Source of the DNA: Opitutia bacterium | GTDB taxonomy: Bacteria > Verrucomicrobiota > Verrucomicrobiia > Opitutales > Seribacteraceae | Reading direction: 5' to 3' | NCBI GenBank assembly: GCA_002716045.1 | Contig: PAZC01000017.1 | Coordinates: 22,934-65,232, forward strand | DNA length: 42,299 bases | Part shown: positions 11,440-21,441 of the stretch, in pieces | Position numbering within the stretch: the stretch's first letter is position 1 | Layout: every line of letters starts with the position of its first letter | Notes under the pieces: model-generated | Told to the model about the DNA's origin: nothing | Databases searched by the model: none | What the model saw: the letters and a program-made list of their open reading frames with translations, nothing else | Program-made: the position numbers and the translations under genes

Positions 11440-12219
11440 ATGAAGATCTTGTTTCTAGGAGACGTTGTCGGTCGGCCGGGCAGGCGGGCCTTGGCTGACT
11501 TGGTTCCCGCCTATCGCGAAGCGGAGGGGGTGGACTTGGTACTCGCCAATGCCGAAAATGCTGCCGGCGGCTCCGGCCTCACCCTCAAGATAGCCGAGGA
11601 AATCAGGTCTTGCGGCGTCGATGCCATGACCTTGGGCGACCATGTCTGGAAACAGCGCGGATTTGATCAGGATATTCAGAAGTTGTCCCGTGTCTGCCGC
11701 CCCGCCAACCTCCCGCCGGGCAACCCCGGGCGTGAATTCGTTGTTTTGGAAGCGGACGGTTTTCGCTTGGCGGTTTTCACTGTCCTCGGCAGGCAGTTCA
11801 TGAACCTAAAGGTCGATTGCCCCTACCGTACCGCAGATCGCATTATGTCCGAACTGGACGGAAAGGCGGATGGCGTGATCGCTGAAATCCACGCCGAGGC
11901 AACTTCCGAGAAAATTGCCATGGGCTGGCATCTTGACGGGCGAGCCACTGCCATCGTGGGCACTCACACGCACGTACAAACTGCCGATGGCCGTGTGTTG
12001 CCGAAAGGATCCGCTTACCTGACGGATTTGGGAATGAGTGGCCCGCATGACTCCGTGATCGGACGAGACAAGGATGCCGTGCTCTCCAGTTTCATGGATT
12101 CGCGGGCACGGCGCTTCGCGGTGGCCGGCGAGGACGTTCGGCTCTGCGGTTGTGTAATCGAGCTGGACAAGTCGACGGGCAACGCCCAGTCGATTGAGAC
12201 CGTTCAGCTGACCGCCTGA
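11440..12219 (+). CDS. YmdB-type metallophosphoesterase (TIGR00282 family)
   Basis: A 259-residue cytoplasmic metallophosphoesterase; the B. subtilis homologue hydrolyses 2',3'-cyclic nucleotides and influences biofilm and motility decisions. Metal-ligand motifs occur at family positions: GDVVGRPGR (Asp8), ANAENAAGG (Glu39-Asn40), LGDHVWK (Asp67-His68), EIHAEATSEK (His151) and GTHTHVQTAD (His176, His178). The known family usually has GNH, so Asp67 replaces a metal-bridging Asn. The gene follows thiD after 69 bases on the same strand and might be read through from the thi operon, although no functional link is apparent. It ends 16 bases from the convergent metallopeptidase. Confidence 0.92.
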   Translation: MKILFLGDVVGRPGRRALADLVPAYREAEGVDLVLANAENAAGGSGLTLKIAEEIRSCGVDAMTLGDHVWKQRGFDQDIQKLSRVCRPANLPPGNPGREFVVLEADGFRLAVFTVLGRQFMNLKVDCPYRTADRIMSELDGKADGVIAEIHAEATSEKIAMGWHLDGRATAIVGTHTHVQTADGRVLPKGSAYLTDLGMSGPHDSVIGRDKDAVLSSFMDSRARRFAVAGEDVRLCGCVIELDKSTGNAQSIETVQLTA

Positions 12220-12235
12220 GCTTGGGGGGGGAACC

Positions 12236-12904
12236 TTAGCGGTTTCTGGAGAGAATGCTCAACAAGTAGAGCAAGTTGCCCAAACTCGCGATGAAGGCGG
12301 CGACATAGGTCCAGGCCGCGGCGTCCAAGGTCTTGCGTACCCCTTCCATTTCGTCGCTTTGGACAATGTTCAGGTCTATCAATTCCTCCTTGGCCCGCTT
12401 GCTGGCGTCGAACTCAACGGGTAGCGTGATCATCTGGAATACAGTTAGTACCATGTATACGCCGACGCCCAACCATATAGCTCCCATCATTTGGAAGAAA
12501 AAGCCACCGAGGATGACAAAGGGAAGCAACTTGGAGGAAAACATGGTGATCGGGACCAAGGCCATCCGCAGGTTCAGCATGGAGTAACCCACCTTGTGCT
12601 GAATCGCGTGCCCCGCCTCGTGGGCAGCCACCCCAAGGGCCGCCAAGCTAGTGCCGCGGTAGTTGCCCTCGCTAAGAGCGAGACGCTTCTTCGAGGGGTC
12701 ATAGTGGTCGGTCAAGGTGCCTGGCGTCTGCACGATCTCGACGTCATTGATCCCGGCCGCTTCCATCACCGCGGCGGCTGCCTCGCGACCCGTTACGTTT
12801 CCACGAGAGGCCACTCTCGAATAACGGCCGTAGGCAGACTTTACTTTCATTTGGGCCCACAAGCCCAAGAGCATCGGTATTATGATTAGTAATAGAAATT
12901 CCAT
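12236..12904 (-). CDS. Neutral zinc metallopeptidase, YugP/Zn_peptidase_2 family membrane protein
   Basis: A 222-residue integral membrane protein. It has an N-terminal membrane helix (EFLLLIIIPMLLGLW), the zinc-binding HEAGH motif at residues 95-99 inside LGVAAHEAGHAIQHKVGYS, and two or three further hydrophobic segments (about 115-160 and 195-218). VEFDASKRAKEEL is another conserved stretch of this family. YugP-like proteins are predicted intramembrane or membrane-bound peptidases of unknown substrate. The gene is alone on the minus strand, convergent with the phosphodiesterase gene and divergent from tRNA-Arg. Confidence 0.92.
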   Translation of the reverse strand: MEFLLLIIIPMLLGLWAQMKVKSAYGRYSRVASRGNVTGREAAAAVMEAAGINDVEIVQTPGTLTDHYDPSKKRLALSEGNYRGTSLAALGVAAHEAGHAIQHKVGYSMLNLRMALVPITMFSSKLLPFVILGGFFFQMMGAIWLGVGVYMVLTVFQMITLPVEFDASKRAKEELIDLNIVQSDEMEGVRKTLDAAAWTYVAAFIASLGNLLYLLSILSRNR

Positions 12905-13030
12905 TTTCAGATAAGGATTTTAACTGAATATCAATCTAACTTAGATTCCGGGGAATTCAAGGCGGAATTCCCGAATTTCCTTGATTGAGAAGGGCAGTAA
13001 GGCCATCCTTTTTCACCGAACTCATGGGGA

Positions 13031-13107
13031 GCGGGAGTAGCTCAGCTGGATAGAGCAACGGCCTTCTAAGCCGTAGGTCGAGGGTTCGAATCCCTCCTCC
13101 CGCGCCA
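13031..13107 (+). tRNA. tRNA-Arg (anticodon UCU)
   Basis: A full cloverleaf can be drawn: acceptor GCGGGAG/CTCCCGC (13031-13037 with 13097-13103), D-arm with AGCTCAGCTGGATAGAGC, anticodon arm ACGGC-CTTCTAA-GCCGT giving anticodon TCT, T-arm GAGGG-TTCGAAT-CCCTC, discriminator G at 13104 and an encoded CCA at 13105-13107. UCU reads AGA/AGG arginine codons. The gene stands alone, with about 120 bases of sequence on either side in which I see no other gene and no attachment-site repeat. Confidence 0.97.
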
Positions 13108-13230
13108 GCTTCCGAGATAGATTCTGATTTTGATGGGTCTTCGTTGACGAGGAGCCCGCAGGCGCCATGCTGAATAGGTCTGGCTGATCATTGGCTGGAG
13201 CAACTTGAACACGACAGGAGGACTTTTCTT

Positions 13231-13584
13231 ATGACTCTTTGGTATTTGATTAAGACATTGCTAACGGCGGTTGTCATCGTGGTGGTCTCGGAGGTGGCCA
13301 AGAAGAACGAGGTAATGGGGAGCTTGATCGCCTCGCTGCCCTTGGTTTCGGTGATCGGCATGATGTGGCTGTTCGGCGAGACGGGTGACGCCCAGAAAAT
13401 CATCAAGCACTCGACCGGCACTTTCTGGTACGTTTTGCCGTCCCTGCCCATGTTCCTGGTGTTGCCGTGGTTGATGCAACGGGGGTGGGACTTTCATTTG
13501 GCCTTGTTGGTCTGCATTCTCATGACGGGCGGTCTTTACCTTGGCATGACCAAGTCGTTGACCAAATTTGGAATCACTTTGTGA
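13231..13584 (+). CDS. DUF3147 family membrane protein
   Basis: A 117-residue protein with four predicted membrane helices (about 4-20, 30-48, 65-83 and 88-106). SEVAKKNEVMGSLIASLPLVSV and the short helices match DUF3147 proteins, which are small inner-membrane proteins of unknown function found scattered in bacteria. The start is supported by an unusually good Shine-Dalgarno, AGGAGG at 13216-13221, nine bases before the ATG, which stands out because most neighbours have weak ones. coaE begins 12 bases downstream, so the two may be cotranscribed. Confidence 0.85.
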   Translation: MTLWYLIKTLLTAVVIVVVSEVAKKNEVMGSLIASLPLVSVIGMMWLFGETGDAQKIIKHSTGTFWYVLPSLPMFLVLPWLMQRGWDFHLALLVCILMTGGLYLGMTKSLTKFGITL

Positions 13585-13596
13585 TTTCCTGGATTC

Positions 13597-14205
13597 ATGG
13601 AAACACCTTGGGCAGACGAGAAGCTGGTGGTTGGTTTGACCGGTGGCATAGCTTGCGGCAAGTCGACCGTGCTCGGGTTCTTTCAAGCCCGCGGTTGGGA
13701 AACCCACTCTGCAGATGCCATCGTCTCCGACCTGCTGGCCAAAGACTCGAAGGTCATCGCTGCCATCCGAAAGGAGTTTGGTTCGGAAGTCGTTTTGCCT
13801 GAAGGAGGGGTTGACAAAAGGAAACTCGCGGCGGTAGTATTCAGCCATTCTTCCAAACGGAGTTGGCTGGAGCAATTGATTCATCCTCTGGTTCGCGCGG
13901 AATGGTTTTCCCAAGTGTCTCGATCGGCTGGAACTCGCCATGTCGTCGAAATTCCCCTGCTCTTCGAGAAACACTTGGAATCTCTCTTTTCATGCGTTGT
14001 CTCCGTGTTTTGTAGTCCGAACATACAACATGAAAGATTGATAGCCCAAGGCATGAACAACGAGGAAGCCAGTGCCCGTATCGCAGCTCAAATGCCTGCC
14101 CGTGAAAAGGCAGACAAGGCGGATACCGCCTTGCTCAATGACGGAGACCTCTCGCACCTCGAGGCCCAAGTGGACCAGTTTTTAGAAAAGCTTTCCAAAG
14201 CATAA
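13597..14205 (+). CDS. coaE: Dephospho-CoA kinase CoaE
   Basis: A 202-residue P-loop kinase performing the last step of coenzyme A synthesis, phosphorylating the 3'-hydroxyl of dephospho-CoA. The Walker A is GGIACGKST near residue 17, followed by a SADAIVSDLL segment at the usual D-A-D/I position, IHPLVR in the CoA-binding domain, and VEIPLLFE, where this family has its conserved (D/V)xPLLFE strand. The C-terminal lid has NNEEASARIAAQMP, the family's R-x-x-x-Q pattern. It is followed by rho after 48 bases on the same strand, an arrangement common in this phylum as far as I know. Confidence 0.95.
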   Translation: METPWADEKLVVGLTGGIACGKSTVLGFFQARGWETHSADAIVSDLLAKDSKVIAAIRKEFGSEVVLPEGGVDKRKLAAVVFSHSSKRSWLEQLIHPLVRAEWFSQVSRSAGTRHVVEIPLLFEKHLESLFSCVVSVFCSPNIQHERLIAQGMNNEEASARIAAQMPAREKADKADTALLNDGDLSHLEAQVDQFLEKLSKA

Positions 14206-14253
14206 CCCTGTTTCATTCAGGATTTTTTTACCCAATACCTTATCTTATTTGCC

Positions 14254-16023
14254 ATGAGAACAAGAGGCAGACCCAAAGACTCGTCCCCAGAGGATGAAGC
14301 CAATCCATCCGTCGAAGACACCAACGCATCGCAAGAAGCTGAAGCTCCTGCGGCCAAAGACAATGGCCCGAAGGAGCCCGAGTCGAACGATGATCCGGTG
14401 CAGGTACTGACCGAAAGCGATGCCAAGTCTTCCCCCGCAGCGGAAACGAAGCAGTCAAAGCCGTCTGGCGAGGATGAAACCGATGGAGATAAGCAACGCC
14501 AAGGTAACAAGGGAGGCGGGGGAAGGAATCACCCGCACAAGAATCAGCAGAGGAATCGCAACAAACAGCAGCACAACCGAAAGCAAAAGCATCAGCAAAG
14601 GAAGAAGCGCCAAGGCGGCAGGAGAGGCAAGCGGCCTCCCATGGATTTCGAGGAAAAGCGTCCCCTTGTCCTCGGTACGTTGCTTGAGTTCGAGGCCTTG
14701 AGCGACCCCGATGCTCTCGAGGAATTTGCCGTTCGGGCCGAAGGCAAGGGAGGCGATGAAATTGATTTCGCCGCGCTCTATGCCCTCGACCTTCAGGAGT
14801 TGAAGGAGCAAGCGGTTGCCCTAGAGGTGGAACTGGGTACGGCCCCGATCCGCGAGGAGGTGCTCGACGCCATCTTGGATCGCGCCGCCGAAAACAATGT
14901 GCCGGTCAAGGTAACCGGAGTGCTTGAGTTAATGGAAGAAGGTCACGGCTTGTTGCTTCAAGCCAAGGACAGCTACCGCATCAAGTCGCAAAGTGTCTTT
15001 GTTCCCCCTGCCTTGGTTAAGAAATTCGGTTTGCAGACCGGACACGAAGTGGAAGCCTTGATTTTGCCCAAGGCGGAGGGCGCGACATGCCCCGTTGCCG
15101 TGCGCGTACGATCCATCATGGGGGACAAGCCGGAGGCCGCATCCAGAACCGTTCCCTTCACCGAATTAATTCCTTACTATCCCCTTGAGCGTATGTTCAT
15201 GGAGACAAAGGCGGACGTGGAATGGGATAACGTTTCGATGCGCGTGGTGGATTTGGTTTCTCCGATAGGCTTTGGTCAACGTGGCCTGATCGTGGCTCAG
15301 CCCCGCACCGGAAAGACCGTCTTGTTGCAGGGCATTGCCCATGCTATCCGGGAAAACAATCCGGATACTCATCTTATCATCTTGCTGATCGACGAACGCC
15401 CCGAGGAGGTAACTGACTTCAAGCGCCAGATCGAAGGGGCCGAAGTTATCAGTTCCACCTTCGACGAGCGGGCCGAAAGCCACGTTCACGCGACTGAAAT
15501 CGTCATTGAGCGGGCTCGCCGCATGGTGGAAGTGGGCAAGCACGTCGTGATTTTGCTCGATTCCATTACCAGAATGGCCCGTGGCTACAATACCACCATG
15601 CCTAACAGCGGAAAAATTCTGTCCGGTGGCGTAGAGGCCAATGCCTTGCAACGCCCCAAGAGATTCTTTGGTTCAGCTCGAAACATCGAGGGCGGGGGCA
15701 GTCTCTCCATTTTGGCTACTGCCTTGGTGGAAACTGGCAGCAAGATGGACGAGGTTATTTTCGAAGAATTCAAGGGTACGGGGAACATGGAACTCCACCT
15801 CGACCGGGAGTTGGTCAACAAGAGGATTTTCCCTGCCATCAGCTTTGACTTGAGCGGTACCCGCAAAGAAGAATTGCTCTATCATCCGGAGGAACTCGAC
15901 AAGGTCTACGGATTGCGCCGGTCGCTCAAGGGCGTGCCACCCGCGGAGGCCATGGAAATGTTCATCAAGCGTGTCCGCAAGACCAAGAGTAACGCGGAGT
16001 TCTTGATGTCCCTCGGGAAATAA
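14254..16023 (+). CDS. rho: Transcription termination factor Rho with long basic N-terminal extension
   Basis: A 589-residue hexameric RNA helicase that ends Rho-dependent transcripts. Residues 1-130 form a disordered extension, first acidic (many Glu/Asp/Pro), then strongly basic and Gln/Asn/Gly-rich ([24 protein letters not shown]). After it come a Rho N-terminal segment and the cold-shock RNA-binding domain ([31 protein letters not shown]). The ATPase core carries Walker A AQPRTGKT (about 349-356), [14 protein letters not shown] and [17 protein letters not shown]. The secondary RNA-binding and termination region has [21 protein letters not shown] and [11 protein letters not shown]. Such extensions occur in several phyla and add RNA-binding capacity. 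The call is certain; the role of the extension is inferred. Confidence 0.97.
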   Translation: MRTRGRPKDSSPEDEANPSVEDTNASQEAEAPAAKDNGPKEPESNDDPVQVLTESDAKSSPAAETKQSKPSGEDETDGDKQRQGNKGGGGRNHPHKNQQRNRNKQQHNRKQKHQQRKKRQGGRRGKRPPMDFEEKRPLVLGTLLEFEALSDPDALEEFAVRAEGKGGDEIDFAALYALDLQELKEQAVALEVELGTAPIREEVLDAILDRAAENNVPVKVTGVLELMEEGHGLLLQAKDSYRIKSQSVFVPPALVKKFGLQTGHEVEALILPKAEGATCPVAVRVRSIMGDKPEAASRTVPFTELIPYYPLERMFMETKADVEWDNVSMRVVDLVSPIGFGQRGLIVAQPRTGKTVLLQGIAHAIRENNPDTHLIILLIDERPEEVTDFKRQIEGAEVISSTFDERAESHVHATEIVIERARRMVEVGKHVVILLDSITRMARGYNTTMPNSGKILSGGVEANALQRPKRFFGSARNIEGGGSLSILATALVETGSKMDEVIFEEFKGTGNMELHLDRELVNKRIFPAISFDLSGTRKEELLYHPEELDKVYGLRRSLKGVPPAEAMEMFIKRVRKTKSNAEFLMSLGK

Positions 16024-16075
16024 TTCGCCTCGCGCCTGTTGTTGTTACGGTTAACACGATTCAAGATTCTCTCCA

Positions 16076-17782
16076 GTGAATACCACCGAGGAATTTATGG
16101 TCGAGACCTTGCAAAGCCAAGGCTTGGTGACTGATGAGCAAATTGCAGAACAACGCAGCGCGGTCCTTGGGGACCCTGAGGTTTCGGACAAGGAAATTGC
16201 CCTGCTGAATCGCCTTTTGGAGGCTTCCGGCGTGGCCAAGGAGGAAATGGTTGCCTTTGTGGCGGAGGAGCTGAACATGGAGGTGGCCGACCTTCAGCAG
16301 GTGCGGCCTCCCGAGGACGTTCTTGCATCGGTGCCTCTTCCGGTTGCTCAGGAATACTCTGTTTTTCCACTCGAAGTAGATGGTTCCGACATCACCTTGG
16401 CCATGGCCAATCCTCTGGACATGGATGAAGCCGACAACCTGAATCATCTCCTAGGGAAGTCGGTCAATCCCAAGATGGCTGCCCGAGAGGATATAATAGT
16501 CGCCATCAACGAGCATTACGGGGTGTCTGCCGAAGCTCAAATGGCGGGCTTTCTCGATGAATACGACGAGCCTGTCGGTGTTGCAGAGATGGACGTGGGC
16601 GATGACGTCACCGAGGAAGACGCGCCTATCATTCGCTACGTGCAATCGCTTATCCAGACTGCCTTGGAGCGGAGAGCATCGGACATACACCTCGAGCCCC
16701 TCGAGAAAAAATTTCGCATACGCTACCGAATTGACGGCAAACTGCTGGAGATCGAGCCACCTCCCAAGCGTCTCCAACCCGCGATACTTTCGCGCCTCAA
16801 AATTATGGCCGATCTGAGCATCGCCGAAAAAAGGGTGCCACAGGATGGCCGCATCAATATCAAGGTAGGAGGCCGCTTCATCGACCTTCGGGTGTCTTCT
16901 TTGCCCACTGCCCACGGTGAGAGCATCGTGATGCGTATTCTGGACAAGGAAAGCTTGCGTCTCGGTTTGCCTGAACTCGGCTTCTTCAGCGACGATCAGG
17001 AAGTGTTCGAGAACGTGATTGGTTATCCGGATGGCATTTTCCTGGTTACTGGCCCCACTGGTTCCGGTAAGTCGACCACGCTGTATTCGGCCCTTAACTT
17101 TATCAATAAGCCGGACCGCAAGATCATCACCGTGGAAGATCCCGTCGAGTATGAGTTGACTGGCGTCAACCAGGTGCAGGTTCGCCGGGACGTGGGAATG
17201 ACTTTCTCCGCTGCTCTGCGAGCCATGCTTCGTCAAGCGCCCAATATTATAATGGTTGGTGAGATCCGGGATCTGGAAACCGCGGAAATTGCCATCAACG
17301 CGTCTCTCACCGGGCACATGGTGTTCAGCACCTTGCACACAAATGACGCTCCCAGCGCCGTTTCCCGTCTTGTCGACATGGGCGTAAAGCCATTCCTCGT
17401 GTCCGCTTCCCTGCGAGCCGTCTTGGCCCAGCGATTGATTCGCTCGATCTGCGGGCAGTGCAAAACGAACTATGAGCCCACCAAGGCGGAATTGGCCATG
17501 ATGGGCATGACGGAAGTTTCGCCCGACGCCACCTTCATGCACGGGATCGGTTGCGATACCTGCGGCGGTTTGGGTTTTCGCGGTCGAAAGGGCATTTTCG
17601 AGCTCTTTACCGTGAACGAGGAGATGGAAGAGAAGATTTACAGTAATTCCACTTTGGTCGAAATTCGGACAAAGGCTCGGGAAATGGGAATGCGTAACAT
17701 GCGAGAGGATGGCATGCGGAAGGTGCTTGCCGGTATCACTACCTTGGACGAGGTGCTGCGAGTCACGGTTGAGGAAGGATAG
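16076..17782 (+). CDS. PilB/GspE-type secretion ATPase (first of tandem pair)
   Basis: A 568-residue hexameric ATPase of type IV pilus/type II secretion systems, acting at the inner-membrane face. The N-terminal half is an MshEN-like domain (about 1-160). The core has [12 protein letters not shown], the Walker [11 protein letters not shown] (about 325-334), an Asp box, Walker B-like [17 protein letters not shown] and a His box [13 protein letters not shown] tetracysteine zinc element (CGQC, then CDTC about 35 residues later) is typical of assembly ATPases (PilB) rather than retraction ATPases (PilT). The start is a GTG at 16076; an in-frame ATG at 16097 would remove seven residues. A second ATPase of the same family follows after 2 bases. 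Whether it serves pili or secretion cannot be told, as no pilin lies here. Confidence 0.93.
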   Translation: MNTTEEFMVETLQSQGLVTDEQIAEQRSAVLGDPEVSDKEIALLNRLLEASGVAKEEMVAFVAEELNMEVADLQQVRPPEDVLASVPLPVAQEYSVFPLEVDGSDITLAMANPLDMDEADNLNHLLGKSVNPKMAAREDIIVAINEHYGVSAEAQMAGFLDEYDEPVGVAEMDVGDDVTEEDAPIIRYVQSLIQTALERRASDIHLEPLEKKFRIRYRIDGKLLEIEPPPKRLQPAILSRLKIMADLSIAEKRVPQDGRINIKVGGRFIDLRVSSLPTAHGESIVMRILDKESLRLGLPELGFFSDDQEVFENVIGYPDGIFLVTGPTGSGKSTTLYSALNFINKPDRKIITVEDPVEYELTGVNQVQVRRDVGMTFSAALRAMLRQAPNIIMVGEIRDLETAEIAINASLTGHMVFSTLHTNDAPSAVSRLVDMGVKPFLVSASLRAVLAQRLIRSICGQCKTNYEPTKAELAMMGMTEVSPDATFMHGIGCDTCGGLGFRGRKGIFELFTVNEEMEEKIYSNSTLVEIRTKAREMGMRNMREDGMRKVLAGITTLDEVLRVTVEEG

Positions 17783-17784
17783 TT

Positions 17785-19476
17785 ATGTTCGAAGACCATA
17801 ACCCGACAATCTACGATATTTTGTCAGCTTCTCCCGAAGTGCCACAGGAGCAGCTTGATTCTCTCTATGGTCCCCAATACAGAGAGAACTCAAAGTCCTT
17901 CGCCGATGAAGTGGTGAGGGCGCAACTCGTCACCAAAGGCGCCTTGTTTCGCTTGATCGCCGACTTTCTTGGGTTCGATGCCATCGAAGGTGAGATGCCC
18001 CAGCCCGAAACAGCCGCAATCGCTCTTCTTGAGCCTACAGTGGCCCGTGATTACGGAGTGATCCCTTGGCGTGCCAACGAAGCTGAAATCTTCATGTTGG
18101 CCAAGGATCCCTTTAATTTTTCCATAATAGACGATCTCACTTTCTCCTTGAAACTGGATGTCCGCCTCGTGGTTTGCGACCCAGAGGAACTCGATGAGTT
18201 GATTCTGGAAACCTATGGTTCCGATGAAACGACTTTGGCCGACCTGCTGACTCAGGTAGCCTCGGACTCTTATGGTGACATTGATGAAACTAAGGAAGAG
18301 GATCTTTCGGCAGCGGCTGCCGACACTCCCATCATACGTTTCGTGAATCTTGTGCTTCAGACCGCAGTGAAGGCGGACGCATCCGACATTCACTTCGAAC
18401 CTTTCGAGGATGAATTCCGCATACGCTATCGAGTGGACGGCGCCTTGTACGAAATGGCTCCTCCGCCCAAAAACCTCTCCATTCCGGTCATTTCCCGGAT
18501 CAAGGTGATCGCCGACCTGAATATCGCGGAACACCGCATCCCGCAGGATGGCAGGATAAAACTGACTATCGCCGGTCGCCCGGTTGACCTTCGGGTCTCC
18601 ACCTTGCCCACGCAGTTCGGGGAAAGTGTGGTGCTTCGTGTTCTTGACAAGTCGGTCGTGAATTTGGATCTCGAGGCACTTGGCCTGCCTGAGGACATCA
18701 AGACGGAGATTCGGGATGCGGTCGACCGTCCCAATGGCATTTTTATCGTCACCGGGCCTACCGGTAGTGGAAAGACGACGACGCTTTACAGCGCTTTGCG
18801 CGAAGTGAATGACGTGGATACCAAGATTCTGACTGCGGAAGATCCGGTTGAGTATGAAATCGAAGGCATTATGCAGGTGCCAGTCAATCATCAGGTGGGC
18901 TTGGATTTCGCCCGTGCTCTGCGAGCATTTCTCCGTCAAGACCCTGACAAAATCATGGTAGGGGAAATCCGTGACTTGGAAACTGCCCGCATTGCCGTGC
19001 AGGCTTCGCTTACCGGTCACGTCGTGCTCAGTACACTACACACCAATGACGCAGCTGGCGCTGTGACCCGTTTGCTCGACATGGGGTTGGAGCCTTTCCT
19101 TTTGGCCGCTTCCCTGGAGTTTGTTCTCGCTCAGCGGCTGCTTCGTAGCATCTGTCAGGATTGCAAGGAGGAATTCGTTCCCAAGAAAGACATGATTACG
19201 GATCTCGAATTGAAGCCCGAGGACTTCGAAGGTCGAAAATTCTACTATGGCAGTGGTTGCCCTGAATGCAACGACACCGGTTATCGCGGACGCTGTGGCC
19301 TTTTTGAAATGATCCGCATAACCGACGCGATCAGGGAGCTGGTCACTGAGGGCGCTGCCACCTTGGTTCTCAAGCACAAAGCGATCGAGGAAGGCACCCG
19401 TACGATACGCGATGATGGATTGCGGGCGATCTTCGACGGACGCACCACCATAGAAGAGGTCTTGAAATATACCTGA
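17785..19476 (+). CDS. PilB/GspE-type secretion ATPase (second of tandem pair)
   Basis: A 563-residue paralogue of the preceding gene with the same order: N-terminal MshEN-like region (about 1-165), [13 protein letters not shown], Walker [11 protein letters not shown] (about 323), Walker B-like [16 protein letters not shown], His box [12 protein letters not shown], and two Cys pairs (ICQDC and CPECN) in the zinc element. The sequences differ throughout, so this is an old duplication or two functional subtypes. The N-terminus ([16 protein letters not shown]) is unlike that of its neighbour. A pilC-type gene follows after 22 bases, so the three form one transcription unit. Both enzymes look like assembly ATPases; neither has the short PilT architecture. 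Confidence 0.93.
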   Translation: MFEDHNPTIYDILSASPEVPQEQLDSLYGPQYRENSKSFADEVVRAQLVTKGALFRLIADFLGFDAIEGEMPQPETAAIALLEPTVARDYGVIPWRANEAEIFMLAKDPFNFSIIDDLTFSLKLDVRLVVCDPEELDELILETYGSDETTLADLLTQVASDSYGDIDETKEEDLSAAAADTPIIRFVNLVLQTAVKADASDIHFEPFEDEFRIRYRVDGALYEMAPPPKNLSIPVISRIKVIADLNIAEHRIPQDGRIKLTIAGRPVDLRVSTLPTQFGESVVLRVLDKSVVNLDLEALGLPEDIKTEIRDAVDRPNGIFIVTGPTGSGKTTTLYSALREVNDVDTKILTAEDPVEYEIEGIMQVPVNHQVGLDFARALRAFLRQDPDKIMVGEIRDLETARIAVQASLTGHVVLSTLHTNDAAGAVTRLLDMGLEPFLLAASLEFVLAQRLLRSICQDCKEEFVPKKDMITDLELKPEDFEGRKFYYGSGCPECNDTGYRGRCGLFEMIRITDAIRELVTEGAATLVLKHKAIEEGTRTIRDDGLRAIFDGRTTIEEVLKYT

Positions 19477-19498
19477 TTTTCCCTCATCACTATAAGCC

Positions 19499-20752
19499 AT
19501 GCCCAATTTTCAGTACACCGCACAAGACCAAAGTGGCGCCGCTCAGCAAGGAAACGTCGAAGCCACCGATCAAAACGATGCCTACGCGCAGGTAACTGCC
19601 ATGGGCTTGACGCCAACGGCCATTGAGGAAGTTGCGCAAGCCGTCAGCGCTGCCAAAGGCGGAAAGAAAAAGAAGGGTGGCATCCTGAATATTGAAATTG
19701 GGGGTGGTCCCAACAAGGAGGATCTTTGTGTGTTCACTCGTCAAATGGCGACCCTTATCCAAGCTGGCTTACCCCTTCTCCGAAGCTTGGAGGTGATGAT
19801 CAAGCAACAAGAGAAGAAACCTAAGTTTCGTGAGATCTTGGAAGGCGTTGCGGATAACGTCCGGTCCGGCGGCACTCTTTCGGATGGTCTTTCAAATCAC
19901 CCCAAATATTTCGACAAGTTGTACTGCAACATGGTCAAGGCGGGTGAGGCCGGCGGTGTCCTCGAAGTTGTCTTGGACCGTGTCGCCACATTCATGGAGA
20001 AGTCGATTCGGACTGCCAAGAAGGTAAAGGCTGCCATGATCTATCCATCTGTCGTCATGGTGGTGGCGGTAGGGATCGTGGCCCTGCTTATGGTCGTTGT
20101 CGTACCAAAGTTCCAAGGCATTTTCCAGAACATGCTGAAAGGCGCCGCCTTGCCGGGACCGACGCAGATAGTGATCGGGGTAAGTGAATTCTTCGTGAAC
20201 CAGAAAATCGTGGCACTGGTCGTTATTGTTGCGATGTTCTTTGGGATCATGGGCCTGAAACGGACCAAGAAGGGAGCCCGCATGTTTGATTGGCTGGGCA
20301 TTAACTTGCCCAAGTTCGGTGACGTTATCGTCAAGTCAAACGTGGCCCGGATTACCCGTACCTTCGGTACTTTGCTCGATAGTGGCGTACCTATTTTGCA
20401 AGCTTTGCTGATTACGCGGGAAACACTTACCAACAGCTATTTTTCGGATGCTATGACCAAAATGCACGATTCGGTCCGAGACGGTGAAGCATTGGCCACA
20501 CCCATGAGCAGGGAGAAAGTTTTCCCGACCATGGTAACGAGTATGGTTGAGATTGGGGAGGAGACGGGCGAATTGCCCGACATGCTCAACCGCATTGCCG
20601 ACAACTACGACGAGGACATCGATAACGCGGTGGCAGCGCTCACTTCGATCATCGAGCCCATCATGATTGTTTTTCTGGCGGTTGTCGTGGGATTCATCGT
20701 TATCGCCCTGTTCCTTCCCATCGTCAGCATCATCGAGACTTTGGGAAAATAG
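19499..20752 (+). CDS. Type II secretion/type IV pilus inner-membrane platform protein (PilC/GspF family)
   Basis: A 417-residue polytopic protein that forms the inner-membrane platform on which the PilB/GspE ATPase acts. The N-terminal MPNFQYTAQDQSG is the usual beta-stranded start of PilC proteins, followed by a short Gly/Lys-rich linker (KGGKKKKGG). Two T2SSF domains (about 75-205 and 280-405) each have CxF/VFTRQMATLIQAGLPLLRSLE- or TRTFGTLLDSGVPILQAL-type segments, with membrane helices at about 180-205, 235-260 and 385-410. No pilin, GspD secretin or PilM-O genes are in this window, so the machine's other parts must lie elsewhere. Confidence 0.94.
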   Translation: MPNFQYTAQDQSGAAQQGNVEATDQNDAYAQVTAMGLTPTAIEEVAQAVSAAKGGKKKKGGILNIEIGGGPNKEDLCVFTRQMATLIQAGLPLLRSLEVMIKQQEKKPKFREILEGVADNVRSGGTLSDGLSNHPKYFDKLYCNMVKAGEAGGVLEVVLDRVATFMEKSIRTAKKVKAAMIYPSVVMVVAVGIVALLMVVVVPKFQGIFQNMLKGAALPGPTQIVIGVSEFFVNQKIVALVVIVAMFFGIMGLKRTKKGARMFDWLGINLPKFGDVIVKSNVARITRTFGTLLDSGVPILQALLITRETLTNSYFSDAMTKMHDSVRDGEALATPMSREKVFPTMVTSMVEIGEETGELPDMLNRIADNYDEDIDNAVAALTSIIEPIMIVFLAVVVGFIVIALFLPIVSIIETLGK

Positions 20753-20802
20753 GACCCGGTTGCTCCCGTTGTTGTCATGGCATGATGCCAGGCGCTGATT
20801 TG

Positions 20803-21357
20803 CTAGAGGTCGTATTTTCGAACCAATTTGGAGAAGTCCCGGAACAAGGGATTCTCGGCAGTTCGCAACAAGGCGTAGAAAACCGTCTCGAGTGGCAGGG
20901 CATGGACACCTGCGTCCACAAGGGAGCGGAGAGCCCATTCCCCGTCTTTTGGCCGCCGGCAAGAGAGGCAATCTGTGAGAGCAGTCACCGCGAAACCGGC
21001 CCTCAAGGCATCCAGCGCGGTTTGGTGGACGCAGACAGAGGTTTCCACTCCGGCAAGAAGCAGATGCTGAATTCCCTCGGTCCGCAGTGCATCTTCCAGT
21101 CCCTCCGCGCCAAAGGCGGAGAAAGCGGATTTTGCGAAGCGGGGAGCGGAGGGGGCCAAGGAAAGCAATTCCTCGTCGAATTCTCCCAACTTTTCGGGGA
21201 CCTGCTCGGTGAGGTATGTTTTCATCCCGGTCAAGGCCGCAGTTTCCAGTAGCAGAGAGTTTCGCTGACGAAGTTTTTTTCCTGCTTCCACCACCTCCAG
21301 AAAAACTGGTTGCAGGTCAATCACGAGTACAGCCGTCGCTGCTACCGTGGCGCGCAT
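20803..21357 (-). CDS. Isochorismatase-family cysteine hydrolase
   Basis: An alpha/beta hydrolase of the isochorismatase/nicotinamidase-like superfamily, about 184 residues from the ATG at 21357. The catalytic residues are visible: Asp14 in VLVIDLQPVF, Lys in RFAKSAFSAF and Cys in GVETSVCVHQTAL, giving the Asp-Lys-Cys triad. Its lack of a nicotinamidase metal-binding DxHxxxH and the YcaC-like arrangement (ALTDCLSCRRPKDGEWAL) suggest a small-molecule amidase or hydrolase of unknown substrate. Longer in-frame starts exist (ATG 21393, TTG 21432); I chose the ATG that leaves about ten residues before the first strand, as is usual. It converges with pilC and is divergent from the lipoprotein gene at 21442. 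Confidence 0.88.
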   Translation of the reverse strand: MRATVAATAVLVIDLQPVFLEVVEAGKKLRQRNSLLLETAALTGMKTYLTEQVPEKLGEFDEELLSLAPSAPRFAKSAFSAFGAEGLEDALRTEGIQHLLLAGVETSVCVHQTALDALRAGFAVTALTDCLSCRRPKDGEWALRSLVDAGVHALPLETVFYALLRTAENPLFRDFSKLVRKYDL

Positions 21358-21441
21358 CTCGGTTTCTTTTGTTGAATCCACTTGCCTTTCCATCTTCTTA
21401 CCGTTCGATTCGTGAGCTTGAGGGTGGAACAAGGAACCGCA

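Noticed and set aside
13031-13230. Possible integration site at tRNA-Arg
   Set aside because: No integrase gene and no repeat of the tRNA 3' end occur in the window.
16451-17542. A 363-codon minus-strand open frame
   Set aside because: It is antisense to the first PilB-type ATPase, has no family motif and follows from codon bias of the real gene. A 376-codon frame at 17890-19020 is rejected for the same reason.
20753-20802. TGGCA/TGCCA hairpin between pilC and the isochorismatase-like gene
   Set aside because: Five base pairs with no T-run; too weak for a terminator call.
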